This document shows positions 30,484 through 39,374 of a DNA stretch of 64,000 bases, one piece after another (position 1 is the stretch's first letter; the number at the start of each line of letters is the position of its first letter). Position numbers and translations under genes: made by a program. The stretch covers positions 1,550,001 through 1,614,000 of the forward strand of contig CAVWLB010000008.1 of the NCBI GenBank assembly GCA_963755695.1, given 5' to 3'. Under the pieces are notes generated by a model. That model worked only from the letters and a program-made list of their open reading frames with translations, was not told the origin of the DNA and did no database searches. This DNA comes from QHWT01 sp963755695. Its GTDB lineage: Bacteria; Acidobacteriota; Vicinamibacteria; Vicinamibacterales; 2-12-FULL-66-21.

Positions 30484-32016
30484 ATGTCCGACGCGGCCGG
30501 CAGCGGATCGAATCCGCTGCTCGATGGCCTTCGTATCGAGGCCACCCCAGATCCGACGACGCTCGTCATCTTTGGCGCTTCAGGCGATCTGACCAAACGC
30601 AAGCTCCTGCCGGCGCTCTATCAGCTTTCCCGCAGTCAACGTCTTCCTGCCCGTTTCTCGGTTGTGGGCGTTGCCAGATCCCAGATGACCGACGATGCGT
30701 TCCGCCAGGAGTTCCATGACAGCCTGAAAGAGTATGCGGGCGTCGAGAAGGCCGATGAGGTCTCGAGCACGCTTGCCCGTGGACTGTCCTACCTCTCCGG
30801 CGAGACGGACGATCCCGGGTTGTATGAACGCTTGGCCAAGACAGTCGCGGCGCACGCACCTGATGGCGTGTTGTTCTATCTCGCCATTCCGCCCACGGTG
30901 TACGGAAAGGTCGTCGCTCAACTGGGCGCCGCGGGGCTGACCCGTCCCCCCAATCCGTCCGGCTGGCGCCGGCTCATCGTCGAGAAACCGTTCGGCACTG
31001 ATCTCGACAGCGCCCGTGCGCTCAACGCGCTGCTGCACCAGCATCTCGACGAGTCGCAGGTCTTCCGCATCGATCACTATCTAGGAAAGGAAACCGTCCA
31101 GAACCTGCTGGTGTTTCGCTTCGCGAACGGCATGTTCGAGCCGGTCTGGAACCGGCGGTACATCGACCATGTGCAGATCACTGCTGCCGAGACTGTCGGC
31201 GTCGAGCAGCGGGCGGCCTACTACGAGCAGGCGGGAGCGCTGCGCGACATGGTGCAGAACCATCTGATGCAGCTGCTGTCTCTCATCGCGATGGAACCGC
31301 CGATTACGTTTTCTGCGGAGAACGTCCGTGATCGGAAGCTCGACGCCCTCCTGTCGATCCAGCCGTTGCTCGAGGGAAACGACAAGACGAATGTCATCCG
31401 CGCGCAATACGCGAGCGGCTGGGTCAATGGCACCGAAGTGCCGGGATACCGACAAGAGGAAGGCGTGAGCCCCACGTCGGTGACCGAGACCTACGTCGCC
31501 TTGAGGCTTCACCTCGACAGCTGGCGCTGGGCGGGCGTGCCGTTCTACATTCGAACCGGAAAACGTCTGGCGAAGCGGACGACCGAGATTGCGATCCAGT
31601 TCCGCCGTCCGCCGCTCCACATCTTCAAGCGTCTGAGTCCGACGCCAATTGCGTCGAACCTTCTGGTCGTCAACGTGCAGCCGGATGAAGGGATCTCGAT
31701 TCGCTTCGAGGCCAAGCTGCCTGGCAGCCGGATGCAGCTGGCCCCGGTGATGATGAATTTCCGCTACGGCAGCGCGTTCGGCCAGGCCGTCCCGGAAGCC
31801 TACGAGACGTTGCTGCTCGACGCGATGCTCGGTGATACGACGCTGTTTGCACGTCACGATTTCGTCGAAGCGTCGTGGGCGCTGATTACCCCGGTACACG
31901 ATGGCTGGCGCGCCGAAGGAAGTCCCGACATTCCCATGTACGAAGCGGGCGGCTGGAGTCCCCGGGAAGCGGATGCGATGATCGCCGCGGATGGACGGCG
32001 CTGGAGGACCTTGTGA
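30484..32016 (+). CDS. zwf: Glucose-6-phosphate dehydrogenase
   Basis: This 510-residue enzyme oxidises glucose 6-phosphate to 6-phosphogluconolactone with NADP(+), opening the oxidative pentose phosphate pathway. The N-terminal Rossmann motif is LVIFGASGDLTKRKLLPALY. The active-site signature RIDHYLGKETVQNLLVFRFA holds the substrate-binding Lys and His. EKPFGTDLDSARALN and FYIRTGKRLAKRTTEIAIQF follow. The length is normal. The stop overlaps the opcA start (GTGA), as expected for a co-translated assembly partner. Confidence 0.96.
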   Translation: MSDAAGSGSNPLLDGLRIEATPDPTTLVIFGASGDLTKRKLLPALYQLSRSQRLPARFSVVGVARSQMTDDAFRQEFHDSLKEYAGVEKADEVSSTLARGLSYLSGETDDPGLYERLAKTVAAHAPDGVLFYLAIPPTVYGKVVAQLGAAGLTRPPNPSGWRRLIVEKPFGTDLDSARALNALLHQHLDESQVFRIDHYLGKETVQNLLVFRFANGMFEPVWNRRYIDHVQITAAETVGVEQRAAYYEQAGALRDMVQNHLMQLLSLIAMEPPITFSAENVRDRKLDALLSIQPLLEGNDKTNVIRAQYASGWVNGTEVPGYRQEEGVSPTSVTETYVALRLHLDSWRWAGVPFYIRTGKRLAKRTTEIAIQFRRPPLHIFKRLSPTPIASNLLVVNVQPDEGISIRFEAKLPGSRMQLAPVMMNFRYGSAFGQAVPEAYETLLLDAMLGDTTLFARHDFVEASWALITPVHDGWRAEGSPDIPMYEAGGWSPREADAMIAADGRRWRTL

Positions 32017-32951
32017 ACAGCGGCCACAGCAGTCGATTACTGCCCGCGGGCGCCGAAGTGCGCTTTGCCGAGATCGAGATCACGATTGCCCACCTGGCGG
32101 GCGACGGGCGTCGCCGGAGCCGCGGGCCTGGGCGCGCTTTGATCGCGACGGTCGTGGTGGTGGGCGACAGCGAGCGGCTCACGCCCGCGGCCGTGGCGCT
32201 CGAACGGCTCGGCGAAGTCAGCGGCCTCCGCATGATCTTCATTGCCGAAGGGGACCAGGCGGCGCCCATCGCGCGAGTGACGGAGAACGCGATCGCGATC
32301 AGCGGCCTGGAACCGCGCTACATCGACAACGCCGTGGCGTCCCTGCGACTGTCGAGTCTGCCGGCGCTCGTGTGGTGGCGCGGCGGATCAATCGCAGCGC
32401 TGAACGACGTGGCCAAGCTGGCGGACCGGCTGGTGCTCGATGCCGAGTCGCCGGACGAGACCTGGGCGCGCGCGCAGACCTTCTTCGAACTGACCGCCGT
32501 GACCGACCTTCGCTGGACCCGCTTGACCCGCTGGCGCGCGCTACTCGCACACCTCTTCGATCTGCCACGGGTACGCGGATCGATCTCCAGTCTTCAGCGG
32601 CTGTCGATCGATGCGGCCGACGTGCCCACGGCGCGGCTCTTTGCCGGCTGGTTGAAGACGAGCCTGCGTTGGCCGGCCTCGAACGCCATCACCGTCAATC
32701 GCGTGCCGGGCGACGGCAAGTCGCCGATCGAGCGCGTGAAACTGCAAGGCGATCACTTGACGATTACCTTGCAGGCCTCTCCGAGCCGTGCCTGCCTCAA
32801 GGCCTCGGTCGATGGAGAGGAAGAGACGGCGCGCGTCGTCCCGCTTGGAGACGGCGCGCTGACGGCGCTCATCGGCGAGGAGCTCGGCGTCCGTACCCGG
32901 GATCTTGCGTTCGAACGGGCGCTCGCGGCCGCCCGCGAGCTGACGGTGTAA
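32013..32951 (+). CDS. opcA: Glucose-6-phosphate dehydrogenase assembly protein OpcA
   Basis: This protein of 312 residues belongs to the OpcA family, which in cyanobacteria and actinobacteria supports assembly or redox activation of Zwf. Seen: GRALIATVVVVGDSERLTPA, the LSSLPALVWWRGG block with DRLVLDAESPDETW, and FAGWLKTSLRW followed by a C-terminal beta domain ending AAARELTV. The GTG start at 32013 overlaps the zwf stop by 4 bp. Genes coding zwf-opcA pairs are typical of phyla that regulate the oxidative pentose phosphate route this way. Confidence 0.9.
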   Translation: MNSGHSSRLLPAGAEVRFAEIEITIAHLAGDGRRRSRGPGRALIATVVVVGDSERLTPAAVALERLGEVSGLRMIFIAEGDQAAPIARVTENAIAISGLEPRYIDNAVASLRLSSLPALVWWRGGSIAALNDVAKLADRLVLDAESPDETWARAQTFFELTAVTDLRWTRLTRWRALLAHLFDLPRVRGSISSLQRLSIDAADVPTARLFAGWLKTSLRWPASNAITVNRVPGDGKSPIERVKLQGDHLTITLQASPSRACLKASVDGEEETARVVPLGDGALTALIGEELGVRTRDLAFERALAAARELTV

Positions 32952-33047
32952 ACCGCGCGGTCCGAAATCCGAGGTCCGAGGCCCAAGGCCAGAACCATGA
33001 GCCAATAGTCCGCGGCCACCTTGAGCCTTGAGCCGTAAGCCCTGACC
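32952..33047 (+). repeat. Word-repeat tract between opcA and the acyl-CoA ligase
   Basis: The spacer repeats GGTCCGA, CCGAGGTCCGAGG, then TTGAGCC, GTAAGCC and ATGAGCC words. The second set is the GAGCC vocabulary also seen at 8283, 11275 and 39375. A complementary left arm is not evident. Confidence 0.55.
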
Positions 33048-34610
33048 ATGTCTCTGAATCTCTCGTCCGTTCTCGAGCATTCTGCACGGCTGGTCCCCGA
33101 TCGCGTTGCGATCACCTGCGGAACGCAACAGATCACCTACGCGGAGCTGAACACGCGCGCGACGCGGGTGGCGGCAGGATTGGCATCCATCGGGATCTCT
33201 CCTGGCGATCGCGTAGTGCTGTCCTGTCCGAACGTGCCTTGGTTCCCAATCGCCTACTTCGGTATCCTGAAGGCCGGTGCGATCGTCGTGCCGATCAACG
33301 TGCTGCTGAAGCCGCGCGAGATCGCGTATCACCTGCGCGACAGCGGAGCGCGCGCGATGCTGGCGTTCGAAGGGACGCCGGAGCTTCCGATGGCCGCAAT
33401 GGCGCGCGCGGCATGCGACGAGGCACGATGCGACCGGTTGGTCGTGATGCCGCTCGATCCCGCTCGGCCGCCTTCGATCCAAGCGATGTCGGTTCTCGAG
33501 CTGATGGGGCACGACGCCGAGACCTTCGTTCCCCCTTCCTGCGAGATCGTGGACACGGCCGTCATCCTGTACACCTCCGGCACGACCGGCCAGCCCAAGG
33601 GCGCGGAGTTGACCCACGCCAACATGGTGACGAACGCGATCGCGTCGTTCGACATGTTTGCGCCCGTGATCGGAGCCGGTACCGGCCAGACGGCTGCCCT
33701 CATTACGTTGCCGCTGTTCCATTCGACCGGCCAGACGTGTCAAATGAACGCCGGCTTGTACGGCGGGACCCGTCTCGTGCTGCATCCCCGGTTTGATCCG
33801 GCTTCGGTCCTCGAGACATTCGAGCGCGAGCAGATCGCCACCTGGATAGCGGTGCCAACGATGTACTGGGCGCTGCTGCAACATGCACGGGCCGCCGGGA
33901 CCGACCTCTCGTCGATGGCCGCGTCGCTCAAGGTCTGCGTATCAGGCGGGGCGCCAATGCCGCTCGAGGTGCTGCGCGGATTCGAGGACGCGTTCAAGGT
34001 CCGCATCCTCGAAGGCTACGGCCTCTCCGAAACCGCCCCGGTCCTCGCATTCAACCAAGTGCACCGGCCGTCAAAGCCGGGAACCGTTGGACTGCCAATC
34101 TTCGGCGTCGAGATCCGCTGTGTCGACGAGGCGGACCGCCCCGTGCCGTGGGGCGTGCGCGGTGAAGTGGTGGCCCGCGGACCCAACGTGATGAAGGGCT
34201 ACTACGGCCGGCCCGAGGAAACCGCCGAAGCGCTCCGTGGTGGATGGTTCCATACCGGCGATATCGGCCTCATTGACGGCGATGGCTATCTCGCGATCGT
34301 GGACCGCAAGAAGGACATGATCCTGCGCGGCGGCTTCAACGTGTATCCGCGGGAGATCGAAGAAGTCCTGATGACGCATCCGGCGGTCGCGCTGTGCGCG
34401 GTCGTCGGCGTTCCCGACGAGCGGCTGGGGGAGGAGATCAAGGCGTTCGTCGTGAAACGTCCTTCGGCGACTCTGACGGATGCGGAACTGATCGCCTGGT
34501 CCCGTGAGCAGATGGCCGCGTACAAGTATCCCCGCTTCGTGGAGTTTCGCGATTCGCTGCCAACCAGCGCGACGGGCAAGATCCTCAAGCGCGAGCTCCG
34601 TTCGCGCTAG
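33048..34610 (+). CDS. AMP-dependent acyl-CoA synthetase (long-chain fatty acid-CoA ligase type)
   Basis: This 520-residue adenylate-forming enzyme activates a carboxylic acid to its CoA thioester using ATP. Seen: ILYTSGTTGQPKGAELTHAN (phosphate-binding loop), LPLFHSTGQTCQMNAGLYGG, LEGYGLSETAPVLAFNQ, the TGDIGLIDGDGYLAIVDRKK hinge, ILRGGFNVYPREIEE and the catalytic Lys in SATGKILKREL. The overall form matches FadD-like ligases for long or medium acyl chains; the acid is not shown. It is separated from opcA by a word-repeat tract and followed by the CBS gene. Confidence 0.9.
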   Translation: MSLNLSSVLEHSARLVPDRVAITCGTQQITYAELNTRATRVAAGLASIGISPGDRVVLSCPNVPWFPIAYFGILKAGAIVVPINVLLKPREIAYHLRDSGARAMLAFEGTPELPMAAMARAACDEARCDRLVVMPLDPARPPSIQAMSVLELMGHDAETFVPPSCEIVDTAVILYTSGTTGQPKGAELTHANMVTNAIASFDMFAPVIGAGTGQTAALITLPLFHSTGQTCQMNAGLYGGTRLVLHPRFDPASVLETFEREQIATWIAVPTMYWALLQHARAAGTDLSSMAASLKVCVSGGAPMPLEVLRGFEDAFKVRILEGYGLSETAPVLAFNQVHRPSKPGTVGLPIFGVEIRCVDEADRPVPWGVRGEVVARGPNVMKGYYGRPEETAEALRGGWFHTGDIGLIDGDGYLAIVDRKKDMILRGGFNVYPREIEEVLMTHPAVALCAVVGVPDERLGEEIKAFVVKRPSATLTDAELIAWSREQMAAYKYPRFVEFRDSLPTSATGKILKRELRSR

Positions 34611-34659
34611 CACCCTTCTTGCGTAAATCCCTTCTCCGTGCACGGCGAAGGAGGACTGC

Positions 34660-35088
34660 ATGCCAAAAAGCCGGGAAATCATGACCGCCAACCCCGTTTC
34701 GTGCCGCGCCGACGACTCGATTGTCACGGTAGCGGACACGATGCGTAAGGAAGACATCGGCTCGCTGCCCGTCGTCGATTCCCGCGAACGGCGCCTGGTC
34801 GGTATGGTGACCGACCGCGACATCGTCGTGAAGATCGTGGCCGCCGGCACCGACATCAGGTCGGCAACCGTGAAGGACGCCATGACTCCCAACCCGGTGT
34901 CGGTACGAGAGGACGACGACGTCGATGAGGCGGTCCAAGTGATGAGTCAGCGGCAGGTCCGGCGCCTGCCCGTGGTCGATGGGAACGGCAGACTGACCGG
35001 AATCGTCTCGCAGGCCGATATAGCGACGAAGGCCCACCACGATCGAACGACGGGTGAGCTGGTTGAAGCGATTTCCGAACGAAATTAG
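34660..35088 (+). CDS. CBS-domain pair protein
   Basis: This 142-residue protein contains two CBS domains, which bind adenosyl nucleotides and regulate partners. Seen: IMTANPVSCRADDSIVTVAD, GSLPVVDSRERRLVGMVTDR, AMTPNPVSVREDDDVDEAVQ and RRLPVVDGNGRLTGIVSQAD. No other domain is present. ATG 34660 follows a strong Shine-Dalgarno sequence (GAAGGAGG) at 34646-34653, unlike the leaderless starts nearby. Its partner is unknown; it lies just before the gas vesicle cluster but is separated from it by a hairpin and a promoter. Confidence 0.88.
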   Translation: MPKSREIMTANPVSCRADDSIVTVADTMRKEDIGSLPVVDSRERRLVGMVTDRDIVVKIVAAGTDIRSATVKDAMTPNPVSVREDDDVDEAVQVMSQRQVRRLPVVDGNGRLTGIVSQADIATKAHHDRTTGELVEAISERN

Positions 35089-35101
35089 CCCGACCATGGC
35101 T

Positions 35102-35147
35102 CTGAGGGCCGGGGAACCCGCGGCCACGCGCGGTTGCCTGCCCTCAG
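35102..35147 (+). terminator. Hairpin between the CBS gene and the gvp cluster
   Basis: CTGAGGGC at 35102-35109 pairs perfectly with GCCCTCAG at 35140-35147, and the inner GC-rich bases can extend the structure. No T-run follows. The right arm overlaps the spacer of the gvp promoter, so it might also affect initiation there. Confidence 0.4.
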
Positions 35148-35162
35148 GGGCTGAGTTATAGT
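35134..35162 (+). promoter_or_regulatory. Promoter of the gas vesicle cluster (TTGCCT-17-TATAGT)
   Basis: TTGCCT (35134-35139) and TATAGT (35157-35162) are 17 bp apart, a good sigma-70 type layout. TATAGT ends 9 nt before the ATG of the first gvp gene, and no Shine-Dalgarno sequence lies between. Transcription would start within about 3 nt of the ATG, so the first message end is near leaderless. Confidence 0.55.
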
Positions 35163-35171
35163 CGCTGACTC

Positions 35172-35507
35172 ATGGCTCTCGAGCTTCCTGGGTCGCACCA
35201 TCGCGGTACGGGTCTGGTCGACGTCCTCGACCGCGTGCTCGACAAGGGGCTCGTCATTGCCGGGGACATTCGGGTTTCCCTAGCAGAGGTAGAGCTCCTG
35301 ACGATCCGTATCCGGCTTCTGGTGTGCTCACTCGACAAAGCACAGGAGATCGGACTGGACTGGTGGCGGTACGATCGCGACCTGTCTCCGGGAAAGCCGC
35401 GGGGAACTCTCGCGGAGCACGAAGAGCTTCGCGCAGAGATCCGGGAGTTGCAGGCACGAATCAAGGCGCTCACCGCCAGGCGCGAGAGTGGCCGCCGCCG
35501 ACGTTGA
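35172..35507 (+). CDS. gvpJ: Gas vesicle protein, GvpA/GvpJ family (GvpJ-like)
   Basis: This 111-residue protein has the GvpA-type core at residues 12-60: TGLVDVLDRVLDKGLVIAGD followed by IRVSLAEVELLTIRIRLLVC. It departs from GvpA at the VIDAWVRVSLVG signature and adds a charged tail with a coiled-coil-like stretch (HEELRAEIRELQARIKALTA) and an Arg-rich end. This fits the minor GvpJ/M/S proteins that help nucleate or set vesicle shape. It is the first gene of the cluster and is 30 bp before gvpA. Confidence 0.88.
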   Translation: MALELPGSHHRGTGLVDVLDRVLDKGLVIAGDIRVSLAEVELLTIRIRLLVCSLDKAQEIGLDWWRYDRDLSPGKPRGTLAEHEELRAEIRELQARIKALTARRESGRRRR

Positions 35508-35537
35508 CCGGTCTGATTCGCTGAGCAGGAGCACAGA

Positions 35538-35861
35538 ATGGCAGTTGAACGCGCCCCGGGCGGCACCAGCCTCATAGACGTCCTCGATCGAGTGCTCGAC
35601 AAGGGCATCGTCATTGATGCGTGGGTGCGCGTTTCCCTCGTCGGCATCGACCTCATCACCGTCGAAGCGCGGATCGTCGTGGCCTCAATCGACACCTATC
35701 TCAAGTATTCCGAGGCGGTTGGCTCTGTGGCGCCCATTTCACGCCCCGTCCCTGCCGCCGAGCTCGCTCCGCCCCCCACTCCAGCTGCGCAAACCGTAGC
35801 GAGACGATCCGAGCTTGCCGCATCCCGACGCCGGGGTCGGCGTCGTTCCTCCGAGGGATAA
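35538..35861 (+). CDS. gvpA: Gas vesicle major structural protein GvpA
   Basis: This 107-residue protein carries the near-canonical GvpA core: TSLIDVLDRVLDKGIVIDAW, VRVSLVGIDLITVEARIVVA and SIDTYLKYSEAVG. GvpA forms the ribbed amphipathic shell of the gas vesicle. The core is about 60 residues and is followed by an extra tail of about 40 residues rich in Pro, Ala and Arg (ELAPPPTPAAQTV, then RRGRRRSSEG), longer than usual for GvpA. It lies 30 bp after the GvpJ-like gene and directly before the histidine kinase gene. Confidence 0.93.
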   Translation: MAVERAPGGTSLIDVLDRVLDKGIVIDAWVRVSLVGIDLITVEARIVVASIDTYLKYSEAVGSVAPISRPVPAAELAPPPTPAAQTVARRSELAASRRRGRRRSSEG

Positions 35862-37994
35862 TTGCCTGTGCCGCGCGTGGCCGCTCCGGCGGTGCCGGTT
35901 TCCGGGTTCGAGACAGAGGCAAAGCTCGCGCTCGTCGAGTTCCTGCTGATGAGTATCGATCTCCAGGATTCCGCAAGGCGGTCGCTCGAATGGCTCGTCG
36001 CACACACCCCGGTTGCACAGGCCGCAGTGCTTATTGTCGAAGCGGTTTCCAACGAGATGCTGCTGGTCGCCGAGCACGGGGTCCCCAGCATGGCCATCGC
36101 TGACTTTTCAGTCAGTCGCAACGACGGGACGCATCCGCTGGTGGAAGCCCTGAACAGCCCCAATCCAATCTTCATCGATGGACTGAGTGGTCGCTATCGC
36201 GTGCCGCTCGAGGCGCGCTCCTTTCATGTGATTCCTCTCAGGTCGGACGATCACCAGATCGGTCAGGGATTGCTTCTCGTCAGCGGTGGGGGGCCCGATC
36301 TGAAAGCCGACGCTCTATGGCTCGGTCGAACGCTGGGCAAGCAGGTTTCCCGGCTGCTCAGTCGGCAGTCGCTCGCGGAGACCCGTTTCGGCCAGGAGCG
36401 GATGCTTCTTTACAGCATCATCAACGCCGTCACCGATCCGATCCTGCTGACCGACACCGAAGGCAAGCTGATTATCGCCAACAGCCACGCGGAGAAACTG
36501 TTCGCCGCGCCGGAAGAAGCCAGCGAGGGTTGGCGGCGCGCCGTCGGCCTGAACAACATGCTGTTTTCGGCAGCGCTCTCGACGAGCGCCGTGGGCATGG
36601 CGGAACTGGCGAGACGTGAGCTTCTGCTGGTCGACCCGCTGGAAGGCTCGGATCTCCTGTTCGAGCTCCTGAGCTCCCGGGCCAAAGACGAGCGCCAGGG
36701 CACGTTCGTCGTCTCGATCCTCCGCAACGTCACCGACCTGGCACGCGCGAAGGAAGAGATCGAGGAGAGCTACCGCACATTGCGAGTCGCGCAGGCGGAG
36801 GTTCGCGACGAGCGCCATCGGCTCGATCTGATCATCGACTCGGTCGCGGACCCGATTCTCGTCACCGACCAGGAAGGGGACATCGTCCTCATGAACACGC
36901 CGGCCGAGCGGCTGTTCAACGCGCCGGGAGTCGAGGATGAAGCGGCGTTACGCCGTGTCCGCGCCAACGGCGCCAACCTGACCTCGTTCGTGTCCAACGT
37001 TTTGACGCGGACCGGCGAGCAGCGGTATCGCGGCGAGATCCAGCTGGCGGACCCGGTGAGTGGCCGTCCGCTGCCGGTGGAGGCCCTGGCCGGCACGATC
37101 TTGTCGGAGCAACGGGAATTGATGTGGGTCGTGACGATTCTGCACGACCTGACCGAAGCCATCGAGAAAGCGAGGCTCTACGAGCAGTTGAAGGAGGCGT
37201 CACAGGAGCTGGAAAGGAACGTCCAGGAAGCGACCGCCGAACTCGCCGCGCAGAACGAGCTGCTGCGCCGTCAGCACATCGCGCTCGAACAGGCGTCGGC
37301 CCTGAAGTCCCAGTTCCTCGCCAACATGTCGCACGAGTTCCGGACGCCGCTGAACGCGATTCTGGGCTACACCCACATGCTCCTGCACAACGTGACCGGG
37401 CAGGTGTCCGATCCTCAGCGCAAGAGTCTTTCGCGCATCGATTCGAACGCGCGGCATCTGCTTGCGTTGATCAACGACATTCTCGACATTACCCGCATCG
37501 AAGCGGGGCGGATGCCGCTCAACATCACGAAGTTTGGCGTCCGGGATCTCGTCGACGAGGTCATGTCGGAACTGGAGCCGATTATCCGGCGGTCGAACAT
37601 CATGGTCGAATCGCACATGCGGCCGCGGCTTCCTCCTCTGCGCTCGGATCGGCAGAAGATCAAACAGATTCTGTTGAATCTTCTGAGTAATGCCCTGAAA
37701 TTCACCCCATCGGGCTCGGTGACCATGTCGGCGGCGTATGATGCGCGAGGCAATCGGATGCTCATGACGGTCCGCGACACGGGCGTCGGGATCGCGGAAG
37801 AGGATCAAGCCAGGGTGTTCGAAGACTTCCGTCAGCTGGATAGTTCACCCGCCAGGGGCTATGGCGGGACGGGACTGGGTCTGTCGATCTGCCGCCGGCT
37901 GGCGCACATGCTCGGCGGCTCGATAGACCTCGAGAGCCAAGTGGCCAAGGGGTCGACGTTTACGCTCCGTATACCAGCGAAGGTGAAGCGCTGA
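35862..37994 (+). CDS. GAF/PAS sensor histidine kinase within the gvp cluster
   Basis: This is a soluble kinase of about 710 residues with no membrane helix. A GAF-like domain covers about residues 15-165 (WLVAHTPVAQAAVLIVEAVS, FHVIPLRSDDHQIGQGLLLV). Two PAS domains follow: one at about 185-300 (INAVTDPILLTDTEGKLIIA) and one at about 320-430 (LIIDSVADPILVTDQEGDIV). A coiled-coil linker leads to HisKA (FLANMSHEFRTPLNAILGYT, phosphoacceptor His) and HATPase_c (LLNLLSNALKFTPSG, then VRDTGVGIAEEDQARVFEDF and GYGGTGLGLSICRRLAHMLG). The start may be TTG 35862 or GTG 35868. Its stop overlaps the regulator start (TGATG). It probably controls or couples vesicle formation to an intracellular signal. 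Confidence 0.92.
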   Translation: MPVPRVAAPAVPVSGFETEAKLALVEFLLMSIDLQDSARRSLEWLVAHTPVAQAAVLIVEAVSNEMLLVAEHGVPSMAIADFSVSRNDGTHPLVEALNSPNPIFIDGLSGRYRVPLEARSFHVIPLRSDDHQIGQGLLLVSGGGPDLKADALWLGRTLGKQVSRLLSRQSLAETRFGQERMLLYSIINAVTDPILLTDTEGKLIIANSHAEKLFAAPEEASEGWRRAVGLNNMLFSAALSTSAVGMAELARRELLLVDPLEGSDLLFELLSSRAKDERQGTFVVSILRNVTDLARAKEEIEESYRTLRVAQAEVRDERHRLDLIIDSVADPILVTDQEGDIVLMNTPAERLFNAPGVEDEAALRRVRANGANLTSFVSNVLTRTGEQRYRGEIQLADPVSGRPLPVEALAGTILSEQRELMWVVTILHDLTEAIEKARLYEQLKEASQELERNVQEATAELAAQNELLRRQHIALEQASALKSQFLANMSHEFRTPLNAILGYTHMLLHNVTGQVSDPQRKSLSRIDSNARHLLALINDILDITRIEAGRMPLNITKFGVRDLVDEVMSELEPIIRRSNIMVESHMRPRLPPLRSDRQKIKQILLNLLSNALKFTPSGSVTMSAAYDARGNRMLMTVRDTGVGIAEEDQARVFEDFRQLDSSPARGYGGTGLGLSICRRLAHMLGGSIDLESQVAKGSTFTLRIPAKVKR

Positions 37995-38434
37995 TGACCA
38001 CGACCCGGGCCCAGCCGCTCGTGCTGGTCGTTGAGGATTACCCCGACGCGCGCGAGATGTATACCGCATACCTTCAGTTCTCGGGATTCGAGGTGGCGGA
38101 AGCTACCAACGGATTGGAGGCGATTGAAAAGGCGGAAACCTTGATGCCGGACATCGTTTTGATGGATCTCGCGCTGCCGAGGATGGACGGCTGGGAGGCG
38201 ACCCGGCGCTTGAAAAGCAACGATCGCACGCGGCACATTCCGGTGGTGGCCTTGACCGGGCATGCCCTGGCCGGACACGCGGAAGGGGCCCGTCAGGCCG
38301 GCTGCGATGCGTTCGTGACCAAGCCGTGTTTGCCGGACGCACTCGTTGCGGAAATCAAGCGCCTGCTCGAATCGCCGCCGCGCCGCACCGAGGACGCGGG
38401 ACGCGCAACCCGCCGGTCGTTGAAACGGCCCTGA
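37994..38434 (+). CDS. Single-domain response regulator (CheY-like)
   Basis: This 146-residue receiver protein has the acidic pocket VLVVEDYPDAREMYTAYLQF, the phospho-acceptor Asp in DIVLMDLALPRMDGWEATRR, the Thr in VVALTGHALAGHA and the Lys in AFVTKPCLPDALVAEIKRLL. A short basic tail follows. There is no DNA-binding output domain, so it must act through protein contacts or pass phosphate on. It is coupled to the kinase by TGATG overlap and precedes the first GvpF/L gene by 13 bp. Confidence 0.92.
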   Translation: MTTTRAQPLVLVVEDYPDAREMYTAYLQFSGFEVAEATNGLEAIEKAETLMPDIVLMDLALPRMDGWEATRRLKSNDRTRHIPVVALTGHALAGHAEGARQAGCDAFVTKPCLPDALVAEIKRLLESPPRRTEDAGRATRRSLKRP

Positions 38435-38447
38435 GGCGGAGTTGGGG

Positions 38448-39374
38448 ATGGGGATGGGTAGACCAGCAAAGAAGTCAGGCAAGGGAGCGCGGTCGAGCAA
38501 GAGTGCGCCAGCCGCGGCGCGCAAACCGGAAACCACTCGTCGAACTGCCGCGGCAAGCGAGGAACCCTCGCGCCGCAGGCTCGAACGCGTGCGGGTGCCG
38601 GCAGCGGTGCGGCGCGACGATTCGACTGAAGGCAGATACGTCTACTGTGTCATCCGCTCGAACGAGCCTCTGAGCTTCGGCCCTCTGGGCCTCGGACCCG
38701 AGCCGTCCGATGTGCACACCGTCCATCATCGCGACATCGCCGCCGTGGTTTCGAAGACGCCGATCGTCGTCCAGGATCCCACCCGGGAGAACGTGCTGCG
38801 GCACCAGCAGGTCAACGAGACGGTGATGCAGAAACACACCGTCATTCCGATGTCGTTCGGCACGGTATTCAAGACCAACGACGACATCATCGAACTGCTC
38901 CGCTCAGCGTACGACGCGTTCAGCGACGTGCTGAACAAGATGCAGGGAAAGTTCGAGTTCGGCCTGAAGGTCCTGTGGGACCGGGACCACATCATTCGTG
39001 AGATCGAAGAGGAGGACGAAGACATCCGCCGACTGAAGGGGGAGATCTCTTCTCAGAAAGGCTCGACCTATTTCGCGCGCATGCAGTACGGCCGCCTGAT
39101 CGATGCGGCATTGCAGTCGCGCTCGGAGCGCTACGTGGCCGAAATCTTCGATGCGCTGCGCAGCGTGTCGGTTGCCTCGCGTTCCAACAAGCCAATCGGC
39201 GACAAGATGATCATGAATGCAGCGTTCCTGGTCTCGCGGGAGATGGAGCAGGCGTTCGACGCACGCGTCAAGCAGATCGGCCAGCAGTACGACAAGCTCA
39301 CGTTCAAGTCCACGGGTCCGTGGCCGCCGTACAACTTCGTCAACATTCGCTTGAAGCTCGAACGGGCGCACTGA
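38448..39374 (+). CDS. gvpF/gvpL: Gas vesicle protein GvpF/GvpL, copy 1
   Basis: This protein of about 308 residues has the two-domain GvpF/L fold. An N-terminal basic extension (KKSGKGARSSKSAPAAARKP) precedes the core: GRYVYCVIRSNEPLSFGPLG, HRDIAAVVSKTPIVVQDPTR, HQQVNETVMQKHTVIPMSFG, KVLWDRDHIIREIEEEDEDI, DKMIMNAAFLVSREMEQAFD and STGPWPPYNFVNIRLKLERA. GvpF/L proteins bind GvpA and act early in assembly. The start may be ATG 38448 or 38454. It is the most canonical of the three GvpF/L copies here. Confidence 0.93.
   Translation: MGMGRPAKKSGKGARSSKSAPAAARKPETTRRTAAASEEPSRRRLERVRVPAAVRRDDSTEGRYVYCVIRSNEPLSFGPLGLGPEPSDVHTVHHRDIAAVVSKTPIVVQDPTRENVLRHQQVNETVMQKHTVIPMSFGTVFKTNDDIIELLRSAYDAFSDVLNKMQGKFEFGLKVLWDRDHIIREIEEEDEDIRRLKGEISSQKGSTYFARMQYGRLIDAALQSRSERYVAEIFDALRSVSVASRSNKPIGDKMIMNAAFLVSREMEQAFDARVKQIGQQYDKLTFKSTGPWPPYNFVNIRLKLERAH

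Noticed and set aside
35102..35147. Strong intrinsic terminator before gvp
   Set aside because: The stem is good but no T-run follows, so it is listed only at low confidence as a hairpin.
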